Shown: piece after piece, positions 1 through 7,972 of the stretch | How the letters are laid out: each line of letters starts with the position of its first letter | How positions within the stretch are numbered: the stretch's first letter is position 1 | Assembly (NCBI GenBank): GCA_937871165.1 | Contig: CALMXK010000187.1 | Location: 1-39,256 of the forward strand | Origin: an uncultured Actinomycetes bacterium | GTDB lineage: Bacteria; Actinomycetota; Thermoleophilia; Miltoncostaeales; Miltoncostaeaceae | Length of the DNA: 39,256 nt | Reading direction: 5' to 3' | Notes under the pieces: model-generated | The model's input: only the letters and a program-made list of their open reading frames with translations | What the model was told of the DNA's origin: nothing | Database searches by the model: none | Translations under genes and position numbers: made by a program

Positions 1-70
1 AATGATACGGCGACCACCGAGATCTACACTAGATCGCTCGTCGGCAGCGTCAGATGTGTATAAGAGACAG
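1..70 (+). other. Illumina Nextera P5/i5 adapter (artefact)
   Basis: The first 29 bases are the Illumina P5 primer. Bases 30-37 (TAGATCGC) match the i5 index N501/S501, and bases 38-70 are the Nextera read-1 transposase adapter ending in the mosaic end AGATGTGTATAAGAGACAG. This is library sequence, not genome. Any reading frame entering it, such as the one from base 2, is artefactual. Confidence 0.99.
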
Positions 71-735
71 AGCAGCGTCCCCGCAAGGCCTTTGCGACGA
101 AACTGCGGGTGGGTGTCGACCATCTGGAAACGCCCCAGCCCGTCACGAACGAACACACCGAGACTGGACGCCAACCGGCCCTCGATAAATGCACCGAACC
201 ACGCGCCCCAGCCCGCCTCGACCATTTGTCGAAGGTCCCCGACATGGCGCCGGGCAAACTCCTCATGGCCGGCCCCTTCACGTTCCTCCTCGGGCAACGC
301 GGCATTTTGGGCGACGAGAAGGTTGATGACCGCGTCGAAGTCCGCGTCGCCCGCAAGCGATCGCAGCTCACACTCGTTGTTGACCGTTCGCGGATCGCGA
401 AGTGTCTTCGCCGTCATCACCCAGACGCGAAACCGCTCAAACCCGCGATCCACAAATTGTGCGACCGCGCCCTCGTCCCCGTCGGGTGAATCCCACGTGA
501 AGGCCAGGTGCGCGATGTCCGGGAGGCGGCCGACGTGTGCGCGAAATGCCGTGGTCCATGCAGACACGTCGCCTGGCTTCGGCGGTGATGGAAACACCAT
601 GTAGTTGCCCCACCGAAACGTCGGATTCGACGGGGTTCGAACACTGATGCCGTCTGAGCGATACGTGATCTGCCCGCTGAACGCGCGCAACATCAGATCC
701 GTACGCAGACCGAGTGAACGCGGTTGGCTGGTCAT
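71..735 (-). CDS. GNAT-family N-acetyltransferase, 3' end cut by adapter
   Basis: This frame reads from an ATG at 735 for about 221 codons and runs into the adapter without a stop, so the C-terminus is missing. Near the break, at residues about 204-220, it reads QMVDTHPQFRRKGLAGT, which is the GNAT motif A where acetyl-CoA pyrophosphate binds (R/Q-x-x-G-x-G/A type). The N-terminal half (residues 35-110, with RWGNYMVF and a WDSPDGDEG stretch) looks like the extra domain of larger two-lobed GNAT proteins. The acceptor substrate cannot be predicted. It is divergent from the membrane protein gene starting at 759. Competing minus-strand frames in this stretch lack recognisable motifs. Confidence 0.8.
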
Positions 736-758
736 AGCACGCCATCATTCCGGGACGA

Positions 759-1406
759 GTGCCGATTGCCAAGCCCAGCCGTGATCTGCATGATTGGCCG
801 GTGCGTCGGCTCCTCGCATATTTCGTCACGGCCCCGCTCGTGATCCTCGGCGTCGTCATGGCCCACCAGGCGAGCTACATCGCGGTGGCCGGCCATGACG
901 ACGCCGCCCAGCTGCTCGCCTCCACCGGGCACGGCTACATGAGTCATGCCCCGATCGGGTTCGCCGCGATCGGCGTCGTCATGATCCTCGCGTTGGCATT
1001 CGACGCCATCTGCGCGGTTCGCCAAAACGCGTCCACCCGGGTGTTGCCGGTGTGGCCGTTCGCCGTGGCGGGCCCGGCGGCATTCTTCCTGCAGGAGCAC
1101 GTCGAGCGATACCTGTCCACCGGACATATCCCGTGGGCTGCGAGCCTGGAAGCGACGTTCATTCTGGGGTTGTTCCTGCAGGCACCGGCTGCGGCTCTCT
1201 CCTACGCGGTCGCCCGCCGACTCATCGAGTCTGCACGCCACCTCGCCGGTGCCATCGCCCGGCGCCTGTCGGACTACGTAACGACGCTATCCGGTGGCGC
1301 CGCGCCATTTCGCACGCGCCGGGTCCCATGTGCCACCAGTACCACCCGTGCCCTACGCCATACCGCGCCCGGCCGCGCTCCGCCGCTCACGATCTCCCAC
1401 AGCTGA
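759..1406 (+). CDS. Small polytopic membrane protein, unknown function
   Basis: The 215-residue product starts with GTG at 759. It has about four hydrophobic segments (roughly residues 16-38, 66-88, 95-115 and 125-148). The loop between the last two segments contains the polar sequence EHVER near residue 113. The C-terminal 60 residues are basic and Pro/Thr-rich, probably cytoplasmic and disordered. I do not recognise a family. It is transcribed towards the ABC importer that begins 103 bases downstream, but a hairpin lies between them, so co-transcription is uncertain. The start is the weakest part of this call because no clear ribosome site precedes it. Confidence 0.6.
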   Translation: MPIAKPSRDLHDWPVRRLLAYFVTAPLVILGVVMAHQASYIAVAGHDDAAQLLASTGHGYMSHAPIGFAAIGVVMILALAFDAICAVRQNASTRVLPVWPFAVAGPAAFFLQEHVERYLSTGHIPWAASLEATFILGLFLQAPAAALSYAVARRLIESARHLAGAIARRLSDYVTTLSGGAAPFRTRRVPCATSTTRALRHTAPGRAPPLTISHS

Positions 1407-1413
1407 CGTTCAC

Positions 1414-1435
1414 GTGCGGACGATCACGTCCGCAT
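1414..1435 (+). terminator. Hairpin after membrane protein gene
   Basis: TGCGGACG at 1415-1422 pairs perfectly with CGTCCGCA at 1427-1434 around a 4-base loop, with one more G-T pair outside. It starts 8 bases after the stop at 1406. There is no T-run, as is common for terminator hairpins in GC-rich actinobacteria. It could instead be an attenuator in front of the ABC importer. Confidence 0.45.
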
Positions 1436-1509
1436 CTCACACCGGCGGGCACGTCGCCTGACGCGCCCACGTGCCGCGCTTCGGCCCGGCACAGAACAGG
1501 AGATCACCA

Positions 1510-3129
1510 ATGACTCACGATGTCGCACGCGCTGACGCGCGCACGCATCTGCGCACGCCGGGCACCCGGCTGCGCCGCACCACGGCCCTGCTTGCCGCGG
1601 CGGCCCTCTCGTTGACACTCGCCGCATGTGGCGGAAGCGATTCGCCCGACGCGAAGCCCACTTCGACACAAGCCACCAACGAAACGCTCAACGTCGTCTC
1701 GGACTTCATCAACGACACCTTCCCCAACCCTGCCCGTGACTACGTCGAGATTTCGTACGGCAACGCCGAGATGCTCCTTCGGCCCAGATTGGGAGACCCG
1801 GATCCGTGGCTTGCCAAATCGGTGGAGCAACGATCCGACACGGTGTGGCGCATCACGCTCAACCCGGGCATCACATTCCAAAACGGCCGCACGCTCGACT
1901 CGGCTGCGCTCAAGGAGTGGTTCGAGTACGAGTTCATCAACGACGAGGCGGCCAAGGGGTCGCTCGGCGATCCCACGGCGGTCACGATCGTGGACGACCT
2001 GACCGTCGACATTACGACCCCCAAGCTGTTCACGCCGTTCAAGAACTCCCTGTCCAACTACATCTTCGCCGTGTACGACGCAGCCGCCGTCAAGAAGGTG
2101 GGCAAGAAGTACGAGACGCTCGCAGGAGCCGGCATCTTCACCGGCCCGTACGCCTACCAGAGCTCCTCGGCCGGATCGGTCAAGTACGTGCGCTACGACG
2201 GGTACTGGCAAGGCAAGCCCGCACTTGCAGGTATCGACGCCCGCAAGGTGCTCGACCAGAACGCCGGCATGAAGGCCGTCGTCAACGGCGAGGCGGATCT
2301 GATGCTCGTTCCCGCGGTCAAGATCAAACGGGCCAGCCGCCATGAGCACTCGGTGAAGTACCTCGTGTCCGACGAATCCGTGGTGTATGCGGCGTTCAAC
2401 ATCAACCCGGCGAAAGCGCCGTTCACGGACACCGCCGTCCGACAGGCATTCGCGGCCGCCATCGACAGCGATCCGATTTCCACCACCGTGATGGATGGCG
2501 TCTGGCGCCCCTTGTCGGGCATCTTCCCCACCGGGACGTCATTCGGCGTCGACTGGCGCACGTACGACCCCGATCACGCCATGCACCTGCTCGATCAGGC
2601 GGGATGGACGGCGGGAAGCGACGGGATCCGGTCCAAGAACGGCGCCAAACTGTCGGTCGAGATCGTGACCTACACCGACGATCTGGAGGCCGTCGGCAAC
2701 GCCGCCCTCGACATGCTGCGCAAGGTGGGCTTCGACGCCAAGCTGCGCCGCGTTCCGGACTACAGCCCGATTCCAAAGCTGCTCAAGAATCCCGGATCGG
2801 TCAATGTCAACCTGCTGAATCTGGAGAGCTTCGGGCTCGACGGCAACCCGTACGCGACGGTGTGTCGCAACTTCGAGTACGACAAGGGGTACAACGACGT
2901 CGTCCGAGACGACGAGCTGAACACGTTGTGCCAGAAGCTGCTTGCCACCACCGATACCGCCAACCGCGACACGCAGTTCAAAGAGCTGCAGCGACTCAAC
3001 GGGGAGCGCGTGTACTACGTGCCGATCGTCGATGAGCCCACCACGATGCTTGTGCAGTCGAAGTACGGCCACCTGAAGGTCGACTCGTTCTACCTGTTCC
3101 TTGACTGGCAAACCCGCCCGCAGGAGTAG
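1510..3129 (+). CDS. ABC transporter substrate-binding lipoprotein, family 5 (peptide/nickel type)
   Basis: The 539-residue product is the extracytoplasmic receptor of the importer encoded by the next four genes. The ATG at 1510 is chosen because AGGAGA (1498-1503) lies six bases upstream; an upstream GTG at 1471 lacks such a site. The N-terminus has a basic region (RLRR), a hydrophobic stretch and a lipobox LAAC with Cys40, so it should be lipid-anchored after Lgt and Lsp processing. The body follows the SBP_bac_5 pattern, with a WRITLNPGITFQNG segment near residues 115-130 and a VRQAFAAAID segment near 310. The ligand is not deducible: oligopeptide, nickel or another small solute are all possible. 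An inverted repeat (GGCACGT 1448-1454, ACGTGCC 1469-1475) upstream could be an operator. Confidence 0.92.
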   Translation: MTHDVARADARTHLRTPGTRLRRTTALLAAAALSLTLAACGGSDSPDAKPTSTQATNETLNVVSDFINDTFPNPARDYVEISYGNAEMLLRPRLGDPDPWLAKSVEQRSDTVWRITLNPGITFQNGRTLDSAALKEWFEYEFINDEAAKGSLGDPTAVTIVDDLTVDITTPKLFTPFKNSLSNYIFAVYDAAAVKKVGKKYETLAGAGIFTGPYAYQSSSAGSVKYVRYDGYWQGKPALAGIDARKVLDQNAGMKAVVNGEADLMLVPAVKIKRASRHEHSVKYLVSDESVVYAAFNINPAKAPFTDTAVRQAFAAAIDSDPISTTVMDGVWRPLSGIFPTGTSFGVDWRTYDPDHAMHLLDQAGWTAGSDGIRSKNGAKLSVEIVTYTDDLEAVGNAALDMLRKVGFDAKLRRVPDYSPIPKLLKNPGSVNVNLLNLESFGLDGNPYATVCRNFEYDKGYNDVVRDDELNTLCQKLLATTDTANRDTQFKELQRLNGERVYYVPIVDEPTTMLVQSKYGHLKVDSFYLFLDWQTRPQE

Positions 3130-3135
3130 ACGACG

Positions 3136-4116
3136 ATGTCTGCGTTTCGCTCCCACCCGGCCGCCCTCGTGGCGGCCGGGTTGGGTCGCTGGTTCCTCTC
3201 GACGATCGCAATGTTGCTCGGCGCATCCCTGGTGGTGTTCGGGATGCAGGCCATCGTGCCCGGGGATCCGGCGCTCTCGTTGCTACAGGCCGGCGGCGGG
3301 CCACTGCCCTCACCCGAGCAGATCGCCGCCAAACGCCGGGAAATCGGCATCGATCGGCCGTTTCTCACGCGGTATGTGGATTGGCTCGGCGATGTCGTCC
3401 ACGGCGACTTCGGTCGATCATGGACCAAACCGGCGGACGTGGCCGATCTGATCGGTCCGCGACTTGGAACCACCATCGGACTCGCCATCGCCGCAATCAT
3501 CATCGCCATCGCGCTCACTGCCACCAGCGGCGTGTTCGCTGCACTTCGTCCCGACTCGCTCACCGACCGATTGGCACGAATGGTGGTCGTGGTGATGATC
3601 GCCATCCCGTCATTCGTCATCGGACTGCTGGTCCTGCAGTTCGTCGTCGTGGACCTCGGCCTTGGTCAGGTACTTGCCACGACATCACTGTCGGGCGCGC
3701 TGATCCCCGCGCTGATCCTCGGTGCGGTCATGGCCGCCGGCTGGTCGCGCCCGTTTCGGGCGATCATGCGCGACACCACAACCGCTCCGCAGATGGTTGT
3801 GGCACGAGCACGAGGAATGAGTCGGACGAAAGCGACACTTCGCATCGCCCTTCCAGCGGGTCTGCTCGAGTTCATGCCGTTCATCGGTCTCGCCGTCGGA
3901 GGTGCCCTTGGGGCCACCATGCTGATCGAGGTGGTGTTCAGCTGGCCGGGCGCCGCCGCCTACGCCGTGGAGGCCGCGCGTCGTCGCGACATGCCAGTCA
4001 TCCAGGCGTTCACGCTGGTGTCGGTCACGATGTTCCGCCTGTCGACCGATCTGCTGGCGGCCGCCCGCTGGAGCCTGGACCCGCGCGTTCGAATCCATGA
4101 AGGAACACCATCATGA
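3136..4116 (+). CDS. ABC importer permease, DppB/NikB type
   Basis: The 326-residue membrane subunit belongs to the peptide/nickel importer family. An N-terminal segment (about 22-42) is followed by the usual periplasmic stretch (IVPGDPALSLL, then a QIAAKRREIGIDRP region) and a five-helix BPD_transp_1 core. The cytoplasmic EAA-type loop that contacts the ATPase is visible around residues 222-240 (ARARGMSRTKATLRIALP). The start is six bases after the binding-protein stop, and AGGAG at 3122-3126 overlaps that stop region. Its own stop shares ATGA with the next permease (4113-4116), so the two are translationally coupled. Confidence 0.93.
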   Translation: MSAFRSHPAALVAAGLGRWFLSTIAMLLGASLVVFGMQAIVPGDPALSLLQAGGGPLPSPEQIAAKRREIGIDRPFLTRYVDWLGDVVHGDFGRSWTKPADVADLIGPRLGTTIGLAIAAIIIAIALTATSGVFAALRPDSLTDRLARMVVVVMIAIPSFVIGLLVLQFVVVDLGLGQVLATTSLSGALIPALILGAVMAAGWSRPFRAIMRDTTTAPQMVVARARGMSRTKATLRIALPAGLLEFMPFIGLAVGGALGATMLIEVVFSWPGAAAYAVEAARRRDMPVIQAFTLVSVTMFRLSTDLLAAARWSLDPRVRIHEGTPS

Positions 4117-4940
4117 TCTTCGCCGTCCGACGCCGCGCCGCAGCGATCGAGGTCGGTCGGAGGAGGGCCCATCGCGGAATCGTCGCGCTTGTGCTCCTCA
4201 TTCTCGTCCTGCCGATGCTCGTTCCGCATGATCCGGTCGCGCAGGACCTGCACAATGCGCTTCAGGCGCCGTCGCTTCACCACCTTGCCGGCACCGACCA
4301 GTATGGACGCGACCTTGCGGCACGCATGGCCGATGGTGCGCGACGCACCCTCACCATGTCGCTGATCGTCGTCGCGATCGCGTCGCTCGGTGGAGTCGCA
4401 GTGGGACTTGTAAGCGCCGCGCTGCCGCGGCTTGGACGAGCCGTTCTCAACCGCACCGTCGATATCGCACTCGGGATTCCGGCACTGATCGTCGCGCTGG
4501 CGATCGTCGGCGCACTGGGACCGGGGCAGCGCAACCTCGTTCTGGCGCTCATTCTCGGCGTGTGGCCGTGGTATGCGCGTTTGGCCCGCGACCATGCGAC
4601 GAGCGTGGAACGACTGCCGTTCGTGCAGGCGGCACGCGTCGGCGGCATCGGCCACCTGCGCATCTGGGCCGTGCACGTCGCTCCGCACGTCGTGCGCCGA
4701 CTCCTCGTCGTGGCCGCCCTCGACGTGGGATACACCGTCGTGGCGTTCGCCGGCATGAGCTATCTCAGCCTCGGTGCCGCTCCACCCACGCCGGAACTTG
4801 GCGTCATCCTTCGCGAAGGGCAGGACTACATCACCGACGCACCCTGGTTGCTCTGGATGCCTGCCCTGGCCGTCGTTGCCATCGTGCTGCCGTTCGTACT
4901 CACGGGCGAGCGCCTTCACGAGCGGGGAGTGATCGCATGA
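4113..4940 (+). CDS. ABC importer permease, DppC/NikC type
   Basis: The 275-residue second membrane subunit should pair with the DppB-type protein to form the translocation path. The DppC signature HHLAGTDQYGRDLAAR appears near residues 49-64, where family members read lGTDxxGRD. The EAA-type loop is near 172-190 (VQAARVGGIGHLRIWAVHV). A late motif SLGAAPPTPELGVILREGQ is typical of the C-terminal end of DppC and NikC proteins. It overlaps its neighbours at both ends by ATGA, which implies coupled translation. Confidence 0.93.
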   Translation: MIFAVRRRAAAIEVGRRRAHRGIVALVLLILVLPMLVPHDPVAQDLHNALQAPSLHHLAGTDQYGRDLAARMADGARRTLTMSLIVVAIASLGGVAVGLVSAALPRLGRAVLNRTVDIALGIPALIVALAIVGALGPGQRNLVLALILGVWPWYARLARDHATSVERLPFVQAARVGGIGHLRIWAVHVAPHVVRRLLVVAALDVGYTVVAFAGMSYLSLGAAPPTPELGVILREGQDYITDAPWLLWMPALAVVAIVLPFVLTGERLHERGVIA

Positions 4941-5854
4941 GCGCCGCCGTCGTCGATGTTCGTGACTTGAACGTCACGTATCCCAATGGTTTGCGTGCCG
5001 TTCGGGATGTGCAGCTGTCGGTCGACGCAGGCGAGGTGCTTGCCGTCGTCGGCGAGTCCGGCAGCGGCAAGTCGACGATCCTGCGTGCACTACTTGGCGT
5101 GTTGGCCGAACGCACGGCGGTGACCGGGACGATCCGCGTCGCTGACGTCACTGTCAGCGGAGCATCGGAGCGAACACTCACTCGCGTACGCGGCAAGGTC
5201 GTTGGATTCGTCCCACAGAACCCGTTCCATTCGGTCGATCCGCTGCGTCGAGTCGGTGCGCACCTGCGTGACGCTGCCCGCTGTCATGGGCCCACCATGA
5301 GCTGGGACGAGGTGCGCAACCGTCTCTTTGCGGTCGGCATCCCCGAACCGTTTGCCGACGGCCGCGCATACCCGCACCAGTGGAGCGGGGGCATGTTGCA
5401 GCGGGCATGCATCGCAGCGGCGCTCGTCCATGATCCCCCTGTGTTGTTGGCCGATGAGCCCACCAGCGCCCTCGACCGCGACGTTCGGGACGTGGTGCTC
5501 GACCGGATCGTCTCGGGCGGCCGTGCGACGGTCATCGTGACCCACGACATGTCGGTCGCCGAGGCCGTCGCCAACCGGGTGATCGTCCTGTATGACGGCG
5601 CGATCGTCGAACAAGGCACGCTGCGCGCGGTGGTCGATGCGCCGCGCCACCCATACTCGCAGCTGTTGTGGAAGGCGACGACCATCGACGTGACCGACGG
5701 GGCGCTTGCGGGCGATGACGCGCCGCTTCGTGCGGCAAGCGGCGAGGGCTGCCGCTTTGCACCCCGCTGCACAATCCGCTGCGACGCGTCTGATCGGTTG
5801 CCTGAGTTGATCGACGACGTGCGATGCCACACACCGATCGGGGAGCGACCGTGA
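4937..5854 (+). CDS. ABC importer ATPase, DppD/NikD type
   Basis: The 305-residue nucleotide-binding subunit begins at the ATG overlapping the stop of the preceding permease gene. It shows Walker A GESGSGKST (about 38-46), the signature SGGMLQRACIAAAL (about 151) and Walker B VLLADEPTSALD (about 170), followed by the switch histidine in VTHDMS. The C-terminal oligopeptide-transporter extension is present, with the cysteine pattern CRFAPRCTIRC around residue 272. The start ATG shares bases with the previous stop, and the stop overlaps the GTG of the next ATPase gene. A longer open frame upstream is a shadow of the permease gene. Confidence 0.93.
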   Translation: MSAAVVDVRDLNVTYPNGLRAVRDVQLSVDAGEVLAVVGESGSGKSTILRALLGVLAERTAVTGTIRVADVTVSGASERTLTRVRGKVVGFVPQNPFHSVDPLRRVGAHLRDAARCHGPTMSWDEVRNRLFAVGIPEPFADGRAYPHQWSGGMLQRACIAAALVHDPPVLLADEPTSALDRDVRDVVLDRIVSGGRATVIVTHDMSVAEAVANRVIVLYDGAIVEQGTLRAVVDAPRHPYSQLLWKATTIDVTDGALAGDDAPLRAASGEGCRFAPRCTIRCDASDRLPELIDDVRCHTPIGERP

Positions 5855-6546
5855 GCCTGGTCGTGGAGTGCCGTGATCTCACACTCGCGTACCGCGCTGG
5901 GGCGGCGGTGGTTCGCGACGTGTCGCTCGACGTTTCATCAGGAGTTCTGCTCGGTCTGCAGGGACCGTCGGGGAGCGGCAAGTCCACGTTGCTGCGCGCG
6001 ATGGGCGGACTGATGCGCCCCGTTCATGGGACGGTCACGGTGGCGACCGACGAAAGAGCGCCGGTGCCGGTGTGGATGTTCGCGCGCCACCGCCCCGGCG
6101 CAATCGGGTGGATATCGCAGGACCCGATTGGATCGCTGAATCCATTGTGGAGCATTCGCCGCATCGTCGGCGAGCCCGCACGTGCCCACGGGGTGCGCAG
6201 CGCTGATCTCGCTCGCCTGGTCGCGAACGCTTTGAACGATGTCGGCTTGTCCCATGTGAATGACACGGCCAGGCCTGGCCACCTGTCGCTCGGACAGTGT
6301 CAGCGGGTGGCGATCGCTCGCGTCATCGCCGGCAGACCACAGATCGTGCTGGCCGACGAGCCGACCTCGGCGCTCGACCCGACCACCGCCGTCGGGATTG
6401 CCAGATTGCTGTCACGTCTCCTGCACACGGGCACCGCGATGGTGGTTGCAAGCCACGACGACGTGCTGCTTCGCTCCATCGCCACGAGTATCGTCCGTGT
6501 GCAAGACGGGCGACTCGAGCTCGTCGACCACACCGTCAGCGCGTGA
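5851..6546 (+). CDS. ABC importer ATPase, DppF/NikE type
   Basis: The 231-residue second ATPase subunit of the importer has Walker A GPSGSGKST (about 34-42), the signature LSLGQCQRVAIAR (about 148) and Walker B IVLADEPTSALD. The GTG at 5851 forms a GTGA overlap with the previous stop, matching the coupling seen through the operon. An in-frame ATG at 5824 would give nine extra residues and a longer overlap. At 231 residues it lacks the C-terminal extension of its partner, as in NikE-like subunits. Its 3' end overlaps the convergent rlmD-like gene by 11 bases. Confidence 0.92.
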   Translation: MSLVVECRDLTLAYRAGAAVVRDVSLDVSSGVLLGLQGPSGSGKSTLLRAMGGLMRPVHGTVTVATDERAPVPVWMFARHRPGAIGWISQDPIGSLNPLWSIRRIVGEPARAHGVRSADLARLVANALNDVGLSHVNDTARPGHLSLGQCQRVAIARVIAGRPQIVLADEPTSALDPTTAVGIARLLSRLLHTGTAMVVASHDDVLLRSIATSIVRVQDGRLELVDHTVSA

Positions 6547-7900
6547 AGCGGGCCACGGCCTCGATGTGCGGGGTCTGCGGGAACATGTCGACGGGCCGCA
6601 CCCACTCCAGGGTGTAGCCGCCATCCACGAATCGTTTGGCGTTGTCGGCGAACGTCGCCGGCTGGCAGGAGATGTAGACGAGCACCGGGGGCGCAAGCTC
6701 CAAGATGCGGCGTACGGCTCCGCCCGACAGTCCCGCGCGCGGCGGATCGACGATCGCCACGTCCGGGGCCGGGAGTCCCTCACGCTGCTCACGCAACACG
6801 ACACGAACGTCACCGCACAGCGCCTGGTAGCGCTCCAGTCCGTTGCGCGCGGCATTTGCCTCCGCGTCGCGCACGGCATCCTCGACGATCTCGATGGCGA
6901 CCACCTCACGAGCCTTCGGTGCGAGCACCAGTCCGACGCTGCCCGCCCCGGCGTACAGGTCGTAGAGCACCTCGTCACCGGTCAGACCCGCCGCCTCGGC
7001 GGCACGGTCGTACAACCGCTCGGCCATCTTGGTGTTCGTCTGGAAGAACGCGCCTGCAGAGAGCCGCAGCGTCACATCGTGAATGCGCTCCTCGATGAAG
7101 TCGTTGCCCCAGACCAGACGCGAGACGAGACCGGAGGTCACCTCGGCCACGCCGTCGTTGACCGAGTGCACGAGTCCCACGAGCTCCGGGCAGTCCGTCG
7201 CAAGTCGTTCGGCCAGACCGTCGACCAGTTCCTCGGCGCCGCCCGTGGTCACGATGTTCACGAGTGCCTGGTCGGTGTTGACACCGACACGCGTCACCAC
7301 ATGACGCAGCACCCCGCTCTGCGCCCGCTGGTCATACGGCGTGACGCCCTCGTCGATCGCCCACCGGCGGACCGCCTCACGCAACCGGTTGCCGAGCGGC
7401 GTGGCGATCAAACAGTCATCGACGTCGACGATGGCATCCCACCGTCCACGCTCATGAAACCCCAGTCGCAGCCCACCTGCACCATCGGGCGCCGCGGAGT
7501 ACTCCATCTTGTTGCGGTACCCGAACCGTTCAATCGCCGGATCGGGATCGAGCACGGGCACGTCGGGAAGATGGCCGATGCGGGCCAAGTGTTCAGCCAC
7601 CTGATCACGCTTGGCAGCCAGCGTCGTCTCGTACGCCACGTGCTGCAGTCGGCACCCGCCGCAGCGCGGAACCTTGGGACACGGCACGGCGATGCGCGAC
7701 GGTCCGGGCACGACGACTTCTTCGAGCCGCGCTTCGGCAAACCGCCGCCGGGCTTTGCGTACCCGCACCTTGGCCTGGTCACCGGGCGCCGTGTCGTCGC
7801 AGAAGACGACGAAGCCATCCGCCCGGGCGACGCCCTGCCCGCCAAAGGCAAGCTCGCCTACCGTCACATCCAGAATGTCGTCGCGCTTCGGTCGTTCCAC
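6536..7900 (-). CDS. RlmD/TrmA-family rRNA (uracil-5) methyltransferase
   Basis: The 454-residue enzyme is predicted to methylate C5 of a uridine in 23S rRNA (or tRNA) using S-adenosylmethionine. A TRAM-type RNA-binding domain occupies residues 1-60. The iron-sulfur cysteines follow as C74-x5-C80-x2-C83, with a fourth candidate in DVDDCL. The Rossmann domain has LYAGAGSVGL for SAM binding, then VDPPRAG. The catalytic cysteine is in SCQPAT (Cys412) and the general base in HIE (Glu447). I prefer the GTG at 7900: the TTG at 7909 lies inside a TATGAT -10 hexamer (7914-7909), and an in-frame stop precedes it. Which uridine is modified cannot be read from sequence. Confidence 0.9.
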   Translation of the reverse strand: MERPKRDDILDVTVGELAFGGQGVARADGFVVFCDDTAPGDQAKVRVRKARRRFAEARLEEVVVPGPSRIAVPCPKVPRCGGCRLQHVAYETTLAAKRDQVAEHLARIGHLPDVPVLDPDPAIERFGYRNKMEYSAAPDGAGGLRLGFHERGRWDAIVDVDDCLIATPLGNRLREAVRRWAIDEGVTPYDQRAQSGVLRHVVTRVGVNTDQALVNIVTTGGAEELVDGLAERLATDCPELVGLVHSVNDGVAEVTSGLVSRLVWGNDFIEERIHDVTLRLSAGAFFQTNTKMAERLYDRAAEAAGLTGDEVLYDLYAGAGSVGLVLAPKAREVVAIEIVEDAVRDAEANAARNGLERYQALCGDVRVVLREQREGLPAPDVAIVDPPRAGLSGGAVRRILELAPPVLVYISCQPATFADNAKRFVDGGYTLEWVRPVDMFPQTPHIEAVARFTR

Positions 7901-7908
7901 GACGGCCA

Positions 7909-7914
7909 ATCATA
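7909..7914 (-). promoter_or_regulatory. -10 hexamer TATGAT for rlmD-like gene
   Basis: TATGAT on the minus strand ends 8 bases before the GTG at 7900, which predicts a nearly leaderless transcript and argues against translation from TTG 7909. Confidence 0.5.
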
Positions 7915-7972
7915 GGGGTGTCAACGCCCCAATGGGCGGACTCCACGCGATCTCCACGGAGGTGGCGTACGT

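Noticed and set aside
4087..4096. GTTCGAATCC, resembling a tRNA T-arm
   Set aside because: It lies inside the permease gene and no acceptor, D or anticodon arm surrounds it.
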